DNA of 64,000 bases from Calliopum simillimum (taxonomy: Eukaryota; Arthropoda; Insecta; Diptera; Lauxaniidae): the NCBI GenBank assembly GCA_951812925.1, contig OX638371.1, forward strand, positions 84,329,697 to 84,393,696, in the 5' to 3' direction. Each line of letters opens with the position of its first letter. Position 1 is the stretch's first letter. The translations under genes and the position numbers were made by a program. Below are positions 12,037-21,039 of this stretch, one piece after another. The notes below the pieces were generated by a model, which saw only the letters and a program-made list of their open reading frames with translations, made no database searches and was not told the origin of the DNA.

Positions 12037-12170
12037 AGATAGAATCGACCCACATACAAAAAAAAAAAGTTCGAATGACCGCACCCAGTTTGGAAGCTAA
12101 TATTGAAAGATTTTTAAGGAAAAAACCCATTTTTTTTTCGGCCTCTAAATTCGATGCAGTTTTGTTTTTT
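12037..12170. repeat. Dispersed repeat, copy 1
   Basis: Starting at the edge of the foldback, a 130-bp stretch (key runs GTTTGAAAGCTAATATTGAA-like and CGGCCTCTAAATTCGATGCA) matches 63765-63890 in the same orientation. In both places the repeat starts right after TACATTAGATAG. It therefore belongs to a repeat that existed before the 10174 foldback inserted, or to a hot spot. Class unknown. Confidence 0.55.
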
Positions 12171-12335
12171 AAGTAAGTATATCTCCACCAGGTTCTCCTG
12201 GTTCAAATCTCCCCAAATGCTATAACCAGAAAAAAAAGTATTTTTTCAAAGTAAGTTTTTTTTTAATTTTAATTGTTTCTCTTTTTTTATATAAATTATT
12301 TGAAAAATAAAAATAAAAAAAAAATTTATTCCTGT
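12171..12335. other. A/T-rich stretch with B-box-like word
   Basis: CTGGTTCAAATCTCCCCAAA at 12200-12219 resembles the B box of RNA polymerase III promoters (GGTTCAAATCC). A related word, ATGTTCAAATCTCCCCAA, is at 21153. Without a clear A box or a fold this is only a possible tRNA-derived SINE trace. Confidence 0.25.
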
Positions 12336-12339
12336 TTAA

Positions 12340-13402
12340 TCCTTTCAGGACCATAGGGACATATGTGTCCCGAGGCAAAAATAATTATATTTAAATAAGT
12401 AAGAAACCGATGAATGTAATTTTGACATTTATCAGTTCCTAAACGCTTCCTTCATTCCTATTAAATCTGGCAACACCATCAGAAGCACCGTTATTTTTGT
12501 ATGATCATTCTAATGTGCCAGTTTGTGTGGTGAACTATTGATAGACTTTACAGCAGAATTTAAAGGTGTTTAATTGTTTTTAATCATATTATAGTGTGAA
12601 ATAATTGTTGACATGTAAATAAATTGTTGTTGTATACATTAATTGAACCATTATTTAAGTTTAGTATATTGATAAATCCTAAAAATCAAAATGGGACACC
12701 TATGGTCGTAAAGGGTAACTTTTCAACTCACTTTTGTACTACAATTTTACCAATTTCACAGGCAATCAAAATAAAAAAATTTAATGATCCTGTTAGTAGA
12801 CATATTTACTGTAACGTACTTTTTGACACTGAATTCGAGTCCCTATGGTCGTAAAGGGTAACTTTTCAACTCACTTTTGTACTACAATTTTACCAATTTC
12901 ACAGGCAATCAAAATAAAAAAATTTAATGATCCTGTTAGTAGACATATTTACTGTAACGTACTTTTTGACACTGAATTCGAGTCCGAAGCCAGATTTGCA
13001 AATATGCTTCAGGATTTTGAGATATCCGTGCTTGAAGCTGAGAAAGCGCTGTTTTCAATCTTGCGGTGTAGTTCCAGGAGATGTTTTATTTCAATTCTTT
13101 TGATGGCATCAAATAGCCCTAATCTTACCTATCAAACCATACCTTTAAATTTTTTCAATTGGGCCCTTACTTTCCGAGTTATCACCCTTTGAAATAAGGA
13201 CATATTTTCCCCATATAAAAATGTATGGGGAAAAAGTGACCCTTAACGACCATATGGACACATATGTCCCAGAAAATTCCAGAAAAACCTTTAACATTTT
13301 TTGAATTTTTTTTTTTAAATATGTTTTTTGGACGCCCAATAGACCATTATAAATAGCTAACATGGTTGCATAAGCTCCCAATTCCTTACGGTCCTGAAAG
13401 GG
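12340..13402. mobile_element. piggyBac-like MITE flanked by TTAA
   Basis: The left end TCCTTTCAGGACCATA and the right end (reverse complement) CCCTTTCAGGACCGTA form a 13-bp core terminal repeat, and each is bounded by TTAA (12336-12339 and 13403-13406). A TTAA target and ends beginning CCCTTT/CCYTTT are the signature of piggyBac-type elements. A subterminal ACATATGTGTCCC motif occurs near both ends (12360 and, inverted, 13258). There is no transposase domain, so it is a non-autonomous derivative of 1063 bp. Confidence 0.8.
12700..12985. repeat. Perfect 143-bp tandem duplication inside the MITE
   Basis: The segment starting CTATGGTCGTAAAGGGTAAC at 12700 is repeated from 12843 with period 143 bp, and I find no difference between the copies. 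It includes GAATTCGAGTCC at the end of each unit. Both copies translate to the same 47 residues, but this has no known family and is probably coincidental. Perfect identity means either a very recent duplication or an assembly artefact. Confidence 0.85.
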
Positions 13403-13406
13403 TTAA

Positions 13407-14057
13407 TAATTTTTACTATCGTGTTTGATAATTTTTACTATGTATGTTTATATTGAAATAATTCCTTTAAGCAATTTTGAAAATTTTATGAAATTTTTTG
13501 GTAGCTTTTAATAAATATGTAAAATGAACGAACACTGACAAAAGTTCACTAATTTTTAAACAAAAATTATAAAACTTTTCTTTTCGTGTAGTGACAGAAG
13601 AAGCATTTTTCACAAAATCATCCAAAAGTACCGAAATTATTGAAAAAAGACGAAAAAGTATTTAAAAATATAACAAAATGTTCAAGTAACATCAATATGT
13701 CAAAAATTATTGGAAAAATTCGAAAATAAAAACTCGACGAAACCAGTATGTTCCAAATATTTTTCAAACGCATCACCCCTACCGAAACAGCAATACTGAT
13801 ACGAAATTATATTAAAATCGAATGATTGTTTGTATGGTTATTGGCAAGAGGATAAGGTTTTCCATTCACTTTTTCGCATTAATCTGTTTATTTATAAACC
13901 ATTTCTATTTGCTTGGTTAAGGCGATTTTGTTAGTTTATACTTGGTTACGCACAAACCGAATAAAGTACCCTGCAGGACCACGAAACTTATTTGCAAACT
14001 ACTCCATGGGAGAAACTGACTAGTCTAAATTCTGGTCCAATCACATATAAAGTTCTA
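13407..14057. other. No recognised feature
   Basis: AT-rich DNA between the piggyBac-like MITE and the nested DD37E element. I see no gene, terminal repeat or tandem array. Confidence 0.4.
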
Positions 14058-14169
14058 AGGAGTGAGATCGAAAAAATCTTAACATATATAATATTACATA
14101 TAATATTGACCTTAGAGTTTTGATTTTTTTTTATTTAATTGATAATATTTTACAAATTACAGAAAAATA

Positions 14170-15339
14170 TTGGGTGTACAACTTAAAAACCGGAATTTTT
14201 AAGCGAAATTTGATGCTTTATTGTGGAAAAATGTTACAATATATTTTTTTCAAAGTATTGTCCATTGGAAGATACAACATTTCCCCAACTTTCAGGCAAT
14301 TTATGAATTCCATCCCAAAAAAATTGCGCCGGCTTGGCGGCCAAAAATGAATCTATCCAATTTCGGATGCCTTGCTCTGATGTGAAGCGTATTCCGGTGA
14401 GGGCGTTTTGCATCGAGCGAAAAAAATGAAAGTCAGGCGGAGCAATGTCCGGACTATAAGGCGGGTGAGCCAAAACTTCCCATCCACTATTTTCCAAATA
14501 GTTTTTCACGGGTCTTGCAACATGCGGCCGAGCGTTGTCATGATGAAAAATTATTGCTTCGTGTCTGGTCGCATTTTCCGGGCGTTTTTCGATGATGACA
14601 CGCTTCAAACGTATTAATTGTGTTCGGTACAGGTCACCTGTGATTGTCTGGCCCGATTTCAACAACTCATAATATAACAGCCCCTTCTGATCCCACCAAA
14701 TACACAGCATAACCTTGGCGCCATGGATATTTGGCTTCGAGGTTGATTTGGCTGGTTGGCCGGGTTTCACGTATGACTTTTTGCGCTTGGGATTGTCATA
14801 ATGGATCCATTTTTCATCCCCAGTCACAATCCGATGCAAAAATGATTTGTTTTTATGGCGCTCAAGCAGCATTTCAGACATACAGAAACGCCGTTCAACG
14901 TCTCTCGGCTTCAACTCATAGGGGACCTTACCTTGCTTCTGAATGTATCCGGCGGCTTTCAAACGTTTCGAAATGGCTTGCTGAGTCACTCCCAACGATT
15001 TGGCAAGCTCGTCTTGTGTTTTTTTTGGCTGTCCTGGGCGTTCTTTGTCTTTGATGTCAAAATCGGCACTTTTGAAGCGTTCAAACCATTCAAAAGCAAA
15101 CTATGACTTTCCGCAGCAGTTTTCTTTGCAAAAAAATGACCCAACAGAACCTCCCGTAAATGCTGTCTTTTTCTCCAATATTCGAAGTTATTCATCGTGA
15201 AAAATAATAATGATGCATACAAGATAAAATTGTTTTGTTGACTGATTTTGACAGCTGTCAGATGCACCTTCGAGCTTTCACGATATTTGTTAGTACGGAC
15301 ATCCACCGTCAAATTCCGGTTTTTAAGTTGTACACCCAA
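14170..15339 (-). mobile_element. mariner element
   Basis: Perfect-looking 29-bp terminal inverted repeats begin TTGGGTGTACAACTTAAAAA (14170-14198, and inverted at 15311-15339), each bounded by a TA dinucleotide (14168-14169, 15340-15341). The total is 1170 bp, shorter than the roughly 1280 bp typical of mariners because the transposase has two internal deletions. It sits in the 3' untranslated part of the older DD37E element. The TTGGGTGTACAAC ends suggest the rosa-like mariner group found in tephritids (from memory, inference). Confidence 0.9.
14234..15195 (-). pseudogene. mariner transposase with two deletions
   Basis: ATG at 15193-15195 opens MNNFEYWRKRQHLREVLLGH, the typical mariner N-terminus with its first helix-turn-helix. 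The long intact stretch 14995-14234 carries all catalytic residues: TGDEKWIHYDN (first D), HHDNARPH (second D) and APPDFHFF (third D), with 34 residues between the last two, so DD34D. Two parts are missing compared with full mariners: about 20 residues before EWFERFKSADFDIKDKERPG, with a frameshift near 15105, and about 15 residues of the linker before TQDELAKSLGVTQQ. The protein therefore cannot be made as one chain, though the catalytic core still reads cleanly, implying recent loss. Confidence 0.9.
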
Positions 15340-15355
15340 TATAACTTTTATAGTT

Positions 15356-16250
15356 CTAATCCCTATTTATGAACTCGTGGACCTTTTTCGGTAAGCCTTC
15401 CATTAGAGATTTGATAGTTGATTCAGACACCTTTTTGGAACAGTTTGCCCATCTCCTTTTAAAATCTTCGATATTTTGGGACACCTTTTTTGTGCTTTTT
15501 AAGTTTCTTTTCACGAGAGCCAAATGCCTTTCCACGGTCTTAGCTCTGGACAATTTGGAGGATTGATTTCTCTTGGTACAAAAGCTATGTTATTACTTTG
15601 GTACCACTCCACAGCTTTCTTGCCTTAGTGAAATGATGCCAAATCGAGCCAATAATATGTGGATACATTGTGCTTTCTTATGAAAGGAAGAAATCTTTTT
15701 TTCAAACATTCTTTGATGCATATTTCGGTATTTATTGAGCACACTGTAACAAAGGACTTGCTTCTTTTGCCGCAACTGCATATAGCTTGCCATACCAGGA
15801 ATTTTTTAGGAAATTTTGTCTGCTTTCGGATTCTTAATTGTTCTTCGACATTTCCTCGAGCATCAGCAACATAAAAATTTTGACCCGGAAGCTGCGTAAA
15901 ATCTGCCAGTACATACGTTTCGTCGTCCATTATACAACATGAATATTTTTGTATAAAATTCGATTTTAATTTCCGAGCCATACTTTTGGCATCTAAACTT
16001 TGCAGCATTCCTGTCGGGAACTTTTTGTACTTTGTTTGTTTTCAAACTTGCATTGGCTTTAACTTTACGCACCGAATAGTCAGAGCACTGGGCTAACAGG
16101 GCAGCTTTTCTAGCACGTGTCTTTGGAGATCTTTTCAATATGATTTCAATTTTCTAGGCTTGCCCAATATCATGTGGTCCTTGTTTTCTTCCCGAACCTG
16201 GTTTCTTATCGATGGTCAAATCCTCCTGAAACTGTTTAATAACTGTTATA
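15356..16250 (-). pseudogene. DD37E transposase, C-terminal two thirds
   Basis: Minus-strand reading gives SGRKQGPHDI, then MDDETYVLADFTQLPGQNFY with the first catalytic D, KFPKKFLVWQAICSCGKRSK, then LDLASFH (second D) and NCPELRP-VERH (final E after a one-base loss). Spacing of the last two acidic residues is 37, as in the 7306 element. There are frameshifts near 15540 and 16010 and a stop after ASFH. The reading stops at 16250 where the 3.3 kb insert begins; the N-terminal part continues at 19543. Confidence 0.8.
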
Positions 16251-16261
16251 AGTCCCCATAG

Positions 16262-16379
16262 GTATCGTACCTAACGCGGGTCCACCACGGCTAACTCTGG
16301 ACTTTCAGGGGGTTCTCAACCCGCCGCGTTAGGTCGAGGGAGCTAACAATAAATTTCACTTCCGGCGGAAGTGAAATTT
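16262..16379. repeat. Structured GC-rich hairpins at insert edge
   Basis: CGTACCTAACGCGGGT (16267 onward) pairs with CCCGCCGCGTTAGGT (16319-16333), a stem around a CG-rich loop. Directly after it, 16351-16379 is a perfect 29-bp palindrome: a 14-bp arm AAATTTCACTTCCG, one central G, and the exact complement. Such paired hairpins could be an element terminus or a transcript structure; none of the known ends I can recall fits exactly. Confidence 0.7.
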
Positions 16380-18565
16380 GAAAAATAAAAAATGTACCGG
16401 TGCAAACCAAAAAAAAAAAACCCCCAACTATCGATCTCCCAAAACAAAACCCAAAAGAAAAACCCACAGAATTAAAGATCACGAAACCTAGGAAAAAGAT
16501 GGTAACCTTCCTTCGCACCCGCCCATCCTGTATCACCTCTTTAAAATTTCTTGATGATACCCACGAACACCCACAACCAACCATAATTCACCTCACTTAT
16601 CCACCATCATCATCGACCACTGCATATCCCCTCCCTTCCGAATTAAATTAACGTCTCATTTTAAATTATTAAAAATTCACAAAATTAATTTTATTAATGA
16701 AATTTTGATAAACGGAAGCATCCGTATTAAACAATGCAAAACAAAAAAAAAAAAAAACTATATCATAGGCCCTAACACACTCTTCACTAGAAAAGTAATT
16801 CAGCAAAAATTGCTCAAAAATAATTACAAAAAATTCTTAGGACAAAATATCTAGAATAAATCTGACTTCACTGAAATAAATCATGTAATAGTATAGGTTA
16901 TTAAAAAGAAAAAATAATATCATCAAAATAATTAAATAATTTAAACATGCATGTAATGTAAATGGTATATCACCAACGAAATTCAATAAATATGTGAAAT
17001 AAAACAAAATATAATTTTGAACAAAAAAAAAAACAGGGAAAAATGGGTTATTCGATTTTTTTAAAATAAATTTTCTTTCTTTTACCGACTTTGAAACGAA
17101 AATGTCGGTCACTTTTCGAACATATAATTTTTACGCCACCCTAGAGAGCTCTTTGGGATGAAGATATGCGTGCCTAAAATTTAAAATGGCCACGATTAAA
17201 CGACCGCGAAAATTACCGAACATCCGCCATTTCCCTTTACAAACGCAAAAATTTTATATAGAATACCGACATTTTTTTCAATTTTAACCGAGACTATAAA
17301 ACGCAACCTTAATTTATACGATTAAAATAATCTTAAAACTAAACTTAAAATGAAAAATAAATACTCCGCAGGAACCCTGTGTTTATACCAGCCCGTATAT
17401 TCTTGCAGTTCTCTCACTACATGTAACCGATCATAGGTTCACACTTCACGTATTTTGGAACATTCCTTTTTCCACCCAAGACCCCAACCAAATTTCTTGC
17501 ATTCACGAGATTAGTTTTTCATCTACCCCGGTAGAAAAAACGCTGGCAAATATATATACGGAATACTAAAATAAAACTGTAGCTGACTTATCTTTTTTGT
17601 TGAGGATTTGCTTATCAAATTCTTTCCACCGCCGGTTCCTTGTCCTCATACGCCAGCCACACTATCCGGGAAACACAAAATTAAAATTCCTAATTCTCTG
17701 GCTATCGTCAGGCATCTGACTTACGCTTATTTTGTTCTCCTGTCGTTTACTGTAAAGGGGTATCTTTGCTGCTGCTGCTGATGCTATTAAGGCCGTTTTC
17801 TTTGCACAAAGTACACCACAGGAATTCCTAAACTAAGTAAAAATCTATCACTGCCTTTTCACTACAAAATCTAAAATTTCTAAAAAAATTTTACCTTCTT
17901 CTTGTTTCCTCTAATTTTAAACACTGTCGACCCGAAATTAAATTGTTGCTAATTATTTTTTTAAATAAATTTAATAAAATTTTGCCGCGGGCTGAATCAA
18001 CTGTACTTTACAAACACTTTAAAATTTTCAAAAACAAAATTTTAATTTTTAAATAAACTTGCGCAGCAACACGACTTTTCCATCCGGCGGTGGTTTTACT
18101 TTTAAACATTTTACCGCGACACAAGTCTGTCGTCAACTCAAAATTTCTAGAAGCTCAGCAGCAACAAAAAGAACCGCTTAGTACATTACATAGCTCCTAC
18201 ATATGACTTACACCCACACCCCAACATTAAAAATCGACTACACTCGAAACGCTTTCTCTTAATTTTCCCGAACTACCAAATTGCTTAACTCATCGGAAAA
18301 CTCTTATCATCGCTTAACATTGCCAAAATTGGTAACACGCATATCGTTTTCCTAGTTCCAAACCCAATACTAATACACAATTCCTACTTTTTTCTCTGAC
18401 CTGGTAATACCGTACTTAAAATATCCCTCTCTTCATATGGCATTTGACGTTTATCAAAACAATGATGGCCGTACATTACAAGTGACAATTTGCAGATGAA
18501 TTGTTTTTTTTTCCCTTGTTTTTCACCTACACGCCTAAACATTAAGCAAATTAATCATGATTGGA

Positions 18566-18727
18566 AACTGGTATCATTACTCGCCCCACACGCATCCTAA
18601 TTTGTGATCTGATTGCTGCCAAAAAGCAGGATTTTGCGAGCTTGGACGATCGAATGACCTTTGCAGTTGGTAGCGCTTTGGTGTTTATTTGACGCACCGA
18701 GTAACCAGGTTTGACGCACATCATGCC
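18566..18727 (-). other. Small open frame inside the 3.3 kb insert
   Basis: Minus-strand ATG gives a basic peptide of about 53 residues containing SVRQINTKALPTAKVIRSSK. The codons are less AT-biased than the surroundings, so it could be a scrap of element coding sequence. I do not recognise it and there is no supporting neighbour. A second open frame, 18817-19005 minus, is equally unassigned. Confidence 0.2.
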
Positions 18728-19930
18728 ATTGGACGCTTTATTTTGAATTTATCGGGACATCTGCATATAACAAGGTAATATGATTTTCCTGTACGTGTAT
18801 TTTGTAGTTCCAGCAATTACCAATCTTTCGGTGAGCAACATTCACTCATTTCTATTGTCGCCTCGCAGGTTTTTGCTAACATAATAGCTTTACTCCTGCT
18901 TCCCCACAGCTGAACATACGAAATATGTTGGTTTTGGTCCCGTTTACATATGTCTGGTGTTATCACAGTTAATACCAGGTTGGGTTGCACCTCTGTTTGA
19001 CCCATACTGCAGCGAAATAACTCTTTGACCCGCGTGCATTTAGTTCAAAGTTCCAACCCTTTCTACCCATGGATTATAAGCAAATAACACCAGAGCTCAA
19101 GTTTTGCCATTCCCTGAGATCAACACTTTGGAAAGTTTCCTGTGTTGGCACACAAAAGTTTTTAGCATGTTCTAAAAATGCAGATATATTTTCTATACAC
19201 TTGCAAGCCATTTTGTTTTCATTAATTTTCCTAATGGAATTGCAAGGTGTTTACAAGTTAACACAAGAGAACGCAATCCTTGGTTGACACTTTGCCTTGA
19301 ACGAGTTTTAGTTTATTTCAAAGTTAAATGTGGTCAAAAGATTATTGTACTAGGTTGTGTGGCTTGTTCGAAAGACACAAAAAAAAAAAACAATTTTTTG
19401 TCGTCGTAGGCCAATATTCGTGGGCAAATGTAAGTAACTTAGAACGTGAGCACCCCATTCTGGTAAATCGTGAAAGCTTAAAGGTATTCTACTTCTAATC
19501 CTGCACTTTCAAATTGCTGCCAAAACCAAACATGCAACATAACATTGGAAACAGTTTGATGGCAGACCTTCAATTCTTTGGCCAATTTGTTGTAAGTCCA
19601 ATTTGGATTTTTTTGAAAATTTTTAATAAATTTTTAAGTGTGTTACTTAATGACATTTTTTATATATTGAAAATTGATTTTTTAATTGAACTTTTTTTTA
19701 GTCATATATTTGCAAAGATCGATTTACATATAAATCTATCAATGCATTTTTCTAACACATAATTATGACAAATCAAGGAACGGATTAAAAACACGGCTAT
19801 AGTGACATATGTTTCGTCTTTCGCCACAAAGACTCATTAGACTATTTTTGTTGTAATTATAATTATATTTATTTTACTAAATTAATTATAATCGAAAAAT
19901 TGCAAGTTTGAAAACTTTTTGTGTTTTTTG

Positions 19931-20005
19931 GTCTGGGCGGGAGTCGAATCAAGGATCTCCAGGTTGGTAGCAGAAGTCGTTACCACTGCACCAGCCTTGC
20001 CCGGC
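19931..20005 (-). ncRNA. tRNA-like unit in copy A
   Basis: On the minus strand this reads from GCCGGGCAAGGC with an A-box-like TGGTGCAGTGG and ends with a B-box-like GATTCGACTCC followed by CGCCCAGAC. First and last bases can pair imperfectly like a tRNA acceptor stem. Copy B has the same 75 bp at 35586-35660. It is embedded in a mobile element and the anticodon arm does not fold cleanly, so it is a tRNA-derived RNA polymerase III promoter rather than a functional tRNA gene (inference). Confidence 0.65.
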
Positions 20006-20126
20006 TACGAAGCCGACTTTTGCCAGTTTTGTTTGTGTGTTAATACGTTTTGATATATCATAATGGTTGTTTGTGTTATTTATTGATATTTGGTATAGTT
20101 GTATAACTGGGCGAATTTGCACAAGA

Positions 20127-20520
20127 GGGCGTGGCACCTCCCATGTAAGCAAAAGTTTCAAAATGATGTACTGAAAGATTTTTTTGAGATAATCTCACTA
20201 ATATTCACTCAAATAATAAGGACTATAAATACACGCTTTGAGCTGAAACTAGACGAACTCGGACAATAGGGCGTGGCACCTCCCATATAAGCAAAAGCCT
20301 CAACAACGATTTTTTAGTTAATCGAACCAAATTTTACTAAGAACTATAAATTCAAGCTCTGACCAAAAACTGGGTGAACTCGGACAAGAGGGCGTGGCAC
20401 CTCCCATATAAGCAAAATTGCCAAATTACTGCAGTGTAGGGTATTTATTGTTTGGCCGGGTCAAAGTTTACACCCTTACTAGTTTTTTTTCAAATTTGGA
20501 AAAAGGTCAATGTAACTTTA
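20127..20520 (-). repeat. Mini-me/DINE-like repeat inside copy A
   Basis: Three GGGCGTGGCACCTCCCAT units lie at 20127, 20279 and 20390, spaced 152 and 111 bp, each followed by (G/A)TAAGCAAAA. After them comes ACTGCAGTGTAGGGTATTTA and then TTTACACCCTTACTAG. The same order, reverse-complemented, occurs at 57115-57480. Copy B lacks this block, so it was probably inserted in copy A after the family formed. Confidence 0.65.
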
Positions 20521-20530
20521 TTTGGAATAT

Positions 20531-20690
20531 AACGGGTGATCCAATAAGAGCTTCCTACTTTATTTGGAATGATAGTTCGATTCAAACAACTCAATGTTTA
20601 AAAATTTTTTCGTTCAAATGTTGCCCACGAATAGCTCTTAAATAGTTAATTTTGTGGATCCAATTTTCGACAACTCTTTCGAGCATATCA
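20531..20690 (-). pseudogene. DD41D-type mariner-like transposase, 3' end
   Basis: Minus strand from 20689 reads MLERVVENWIHKINYLRAIR and GQHLNEKIFKH with a stop at 20591-20593. This matches the C-terminal shape (ENW..R...C..S.GGHL...hF) of the mariner-like transposases whose core reads QQDGATAH...SPDL..DFF, as seen at 50891. It is followed by a short 3' untranslated part and GGATCACCCGTT at 20531, a likely terminal repeat. Only the last 31 residues are present and they are uninterrupted. Confidence 0.65.
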
Positions 20691-21039
20691 TATGTCACTA
20701 TAGCCGTGTTTTTAATCCGTTCCTTGATTTGTCATAATTATGTGTTAGAAAAATGCATTGATAGATTTATATGTAAATCGATCTTTGAAAATATATGACT
20801 AAAAAAAAGTTCAATTAAAAAAAAATCAATTTTCAATTTTTAATAATTTCAAGACGTACTTCGTTTTCTTCACTCATTTTGATCAAACTCACTACAAATC
20901 AACATGTTTGTCATTAAAAATAATAACTGACATATTTTTCAAATATAACTAGATCAAAGAGATTTTTAAATTTTACACCCAAAAAAAGTTATTAGGTAAA
21001 ACGAGTGTTAAGATTTTTTCAATCTCACCCTCACTCACT

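Larger units (their letters stand above)
16252..19538. mobile_element. 3.3 kb unidentified insertion, 4-bp target duplication
   Basis: The DD37E reading frame is cut between ...CTGTTATAA (to 16251) and ATAACATTGG (from 19539); ATAA occurs on both sides and is the likely target duplication. The insert starts GTCCCCATAGG and ends CATGCAAC. A 4-bp duplication is usual for Ty3/gypsy-like LTR elements, but I see neither long terminal repeats nor gag-pol motifs. Content: structured GC-rich start, a C-rich purine-poor stretch at 16400-16640, otherwise AT-rich non-coding DNA. It could be a decayed LTR or large non-autonomous element, or several insertions. Confidence 0.6.
19629..20834 (-). mobile_element. 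tRNA-containing foldback element, copy A
   Basis: Inserted in the DD37E transposase with an 11-bp target duplication AATTTTTAATA (19618-19628 and 20835-20845). It has inverted arms of about 150 bp (19640-19812 and 20684-20834), sharing runs such as CAAATCAAGGAACGGATTAA and ACACATAATTATGAC. On the minus strand it starts GAAAATTGATTTT and ends in ACACACTTAAAAATT. The middle holds a 75-bp tRNA-like unit, a stretch of GGGCGTGGCACCTCCC repeats and a DD41D transposase 3' end, which copy B lacks. It behaves like a SINE-style retroelement with inverted ends, or a composite of several elements. Confidence 0.8.
19543..20877 (-). pseudogene. DD37E transposase N-terminus, split
   Basis: The start codon is at 20875-20877, giving MSEENEVRLEIIKN up to 20846. 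The frame then resumes beyond the foldback insertion, from 19628 downward, as FQKNPNWTYNKLAKELKVCH and QTVSNV, where the 3.3 kb insertion cuts it. This is the DNA-binding helix-turn-helix region and aligns with MDSEIKVRGKIIKTFQKNPL of the element at 7306. The duplicated bases AATTTTTAATA on both sides mark the exact insertion point. Confidence 0.8.
14058..21039 (-). mobile_element. DD37E Tc1-like element split by nested insertions
   Basis: Left end AGGAGTGAGATCGAAAAAAT (TA before it at 14056) and right end, inverted, carrying GAGATTGAAAAAATCTTAAC share a terminal repeat of about 25 bp that also resembles the ends of the element at 7306. Its transposase is on the minus strand, C-terminal part at 15356-16250 and N-terminal part at 19543-20877. 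Three later insertions separate these pieces: mariner (14170-15339), an unidentified 3.3 kb insert (16252-19538) and a tRNA-containing foldback (19629-20834). Removing them with their target duplications leaves about 1300 bp, close to the 1256 bp of the un-nested relative. The exact right end is uncertain by some bases. Confidence 0.8.

Noticed and set aside
12624..13192. Repeated protein-coding unit starting MVVKGNFSTHF
   Set aside because: It is the 143-bp duplication inside a non-coding MITE; the protein has no known relative.
16400..16651. Proline/lysine-rich 83-codon frame, possible gag-like protein
   Set aside because: Explained by the C-rich, A-rich composition of the insert; no zinc knuckle or other gag feature.
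19931..20005. Functional tRNA gene
   Set aside because: The unit is inside a mobile element, is repeated at 35586, and the anticodon arm does not fold cleanly.
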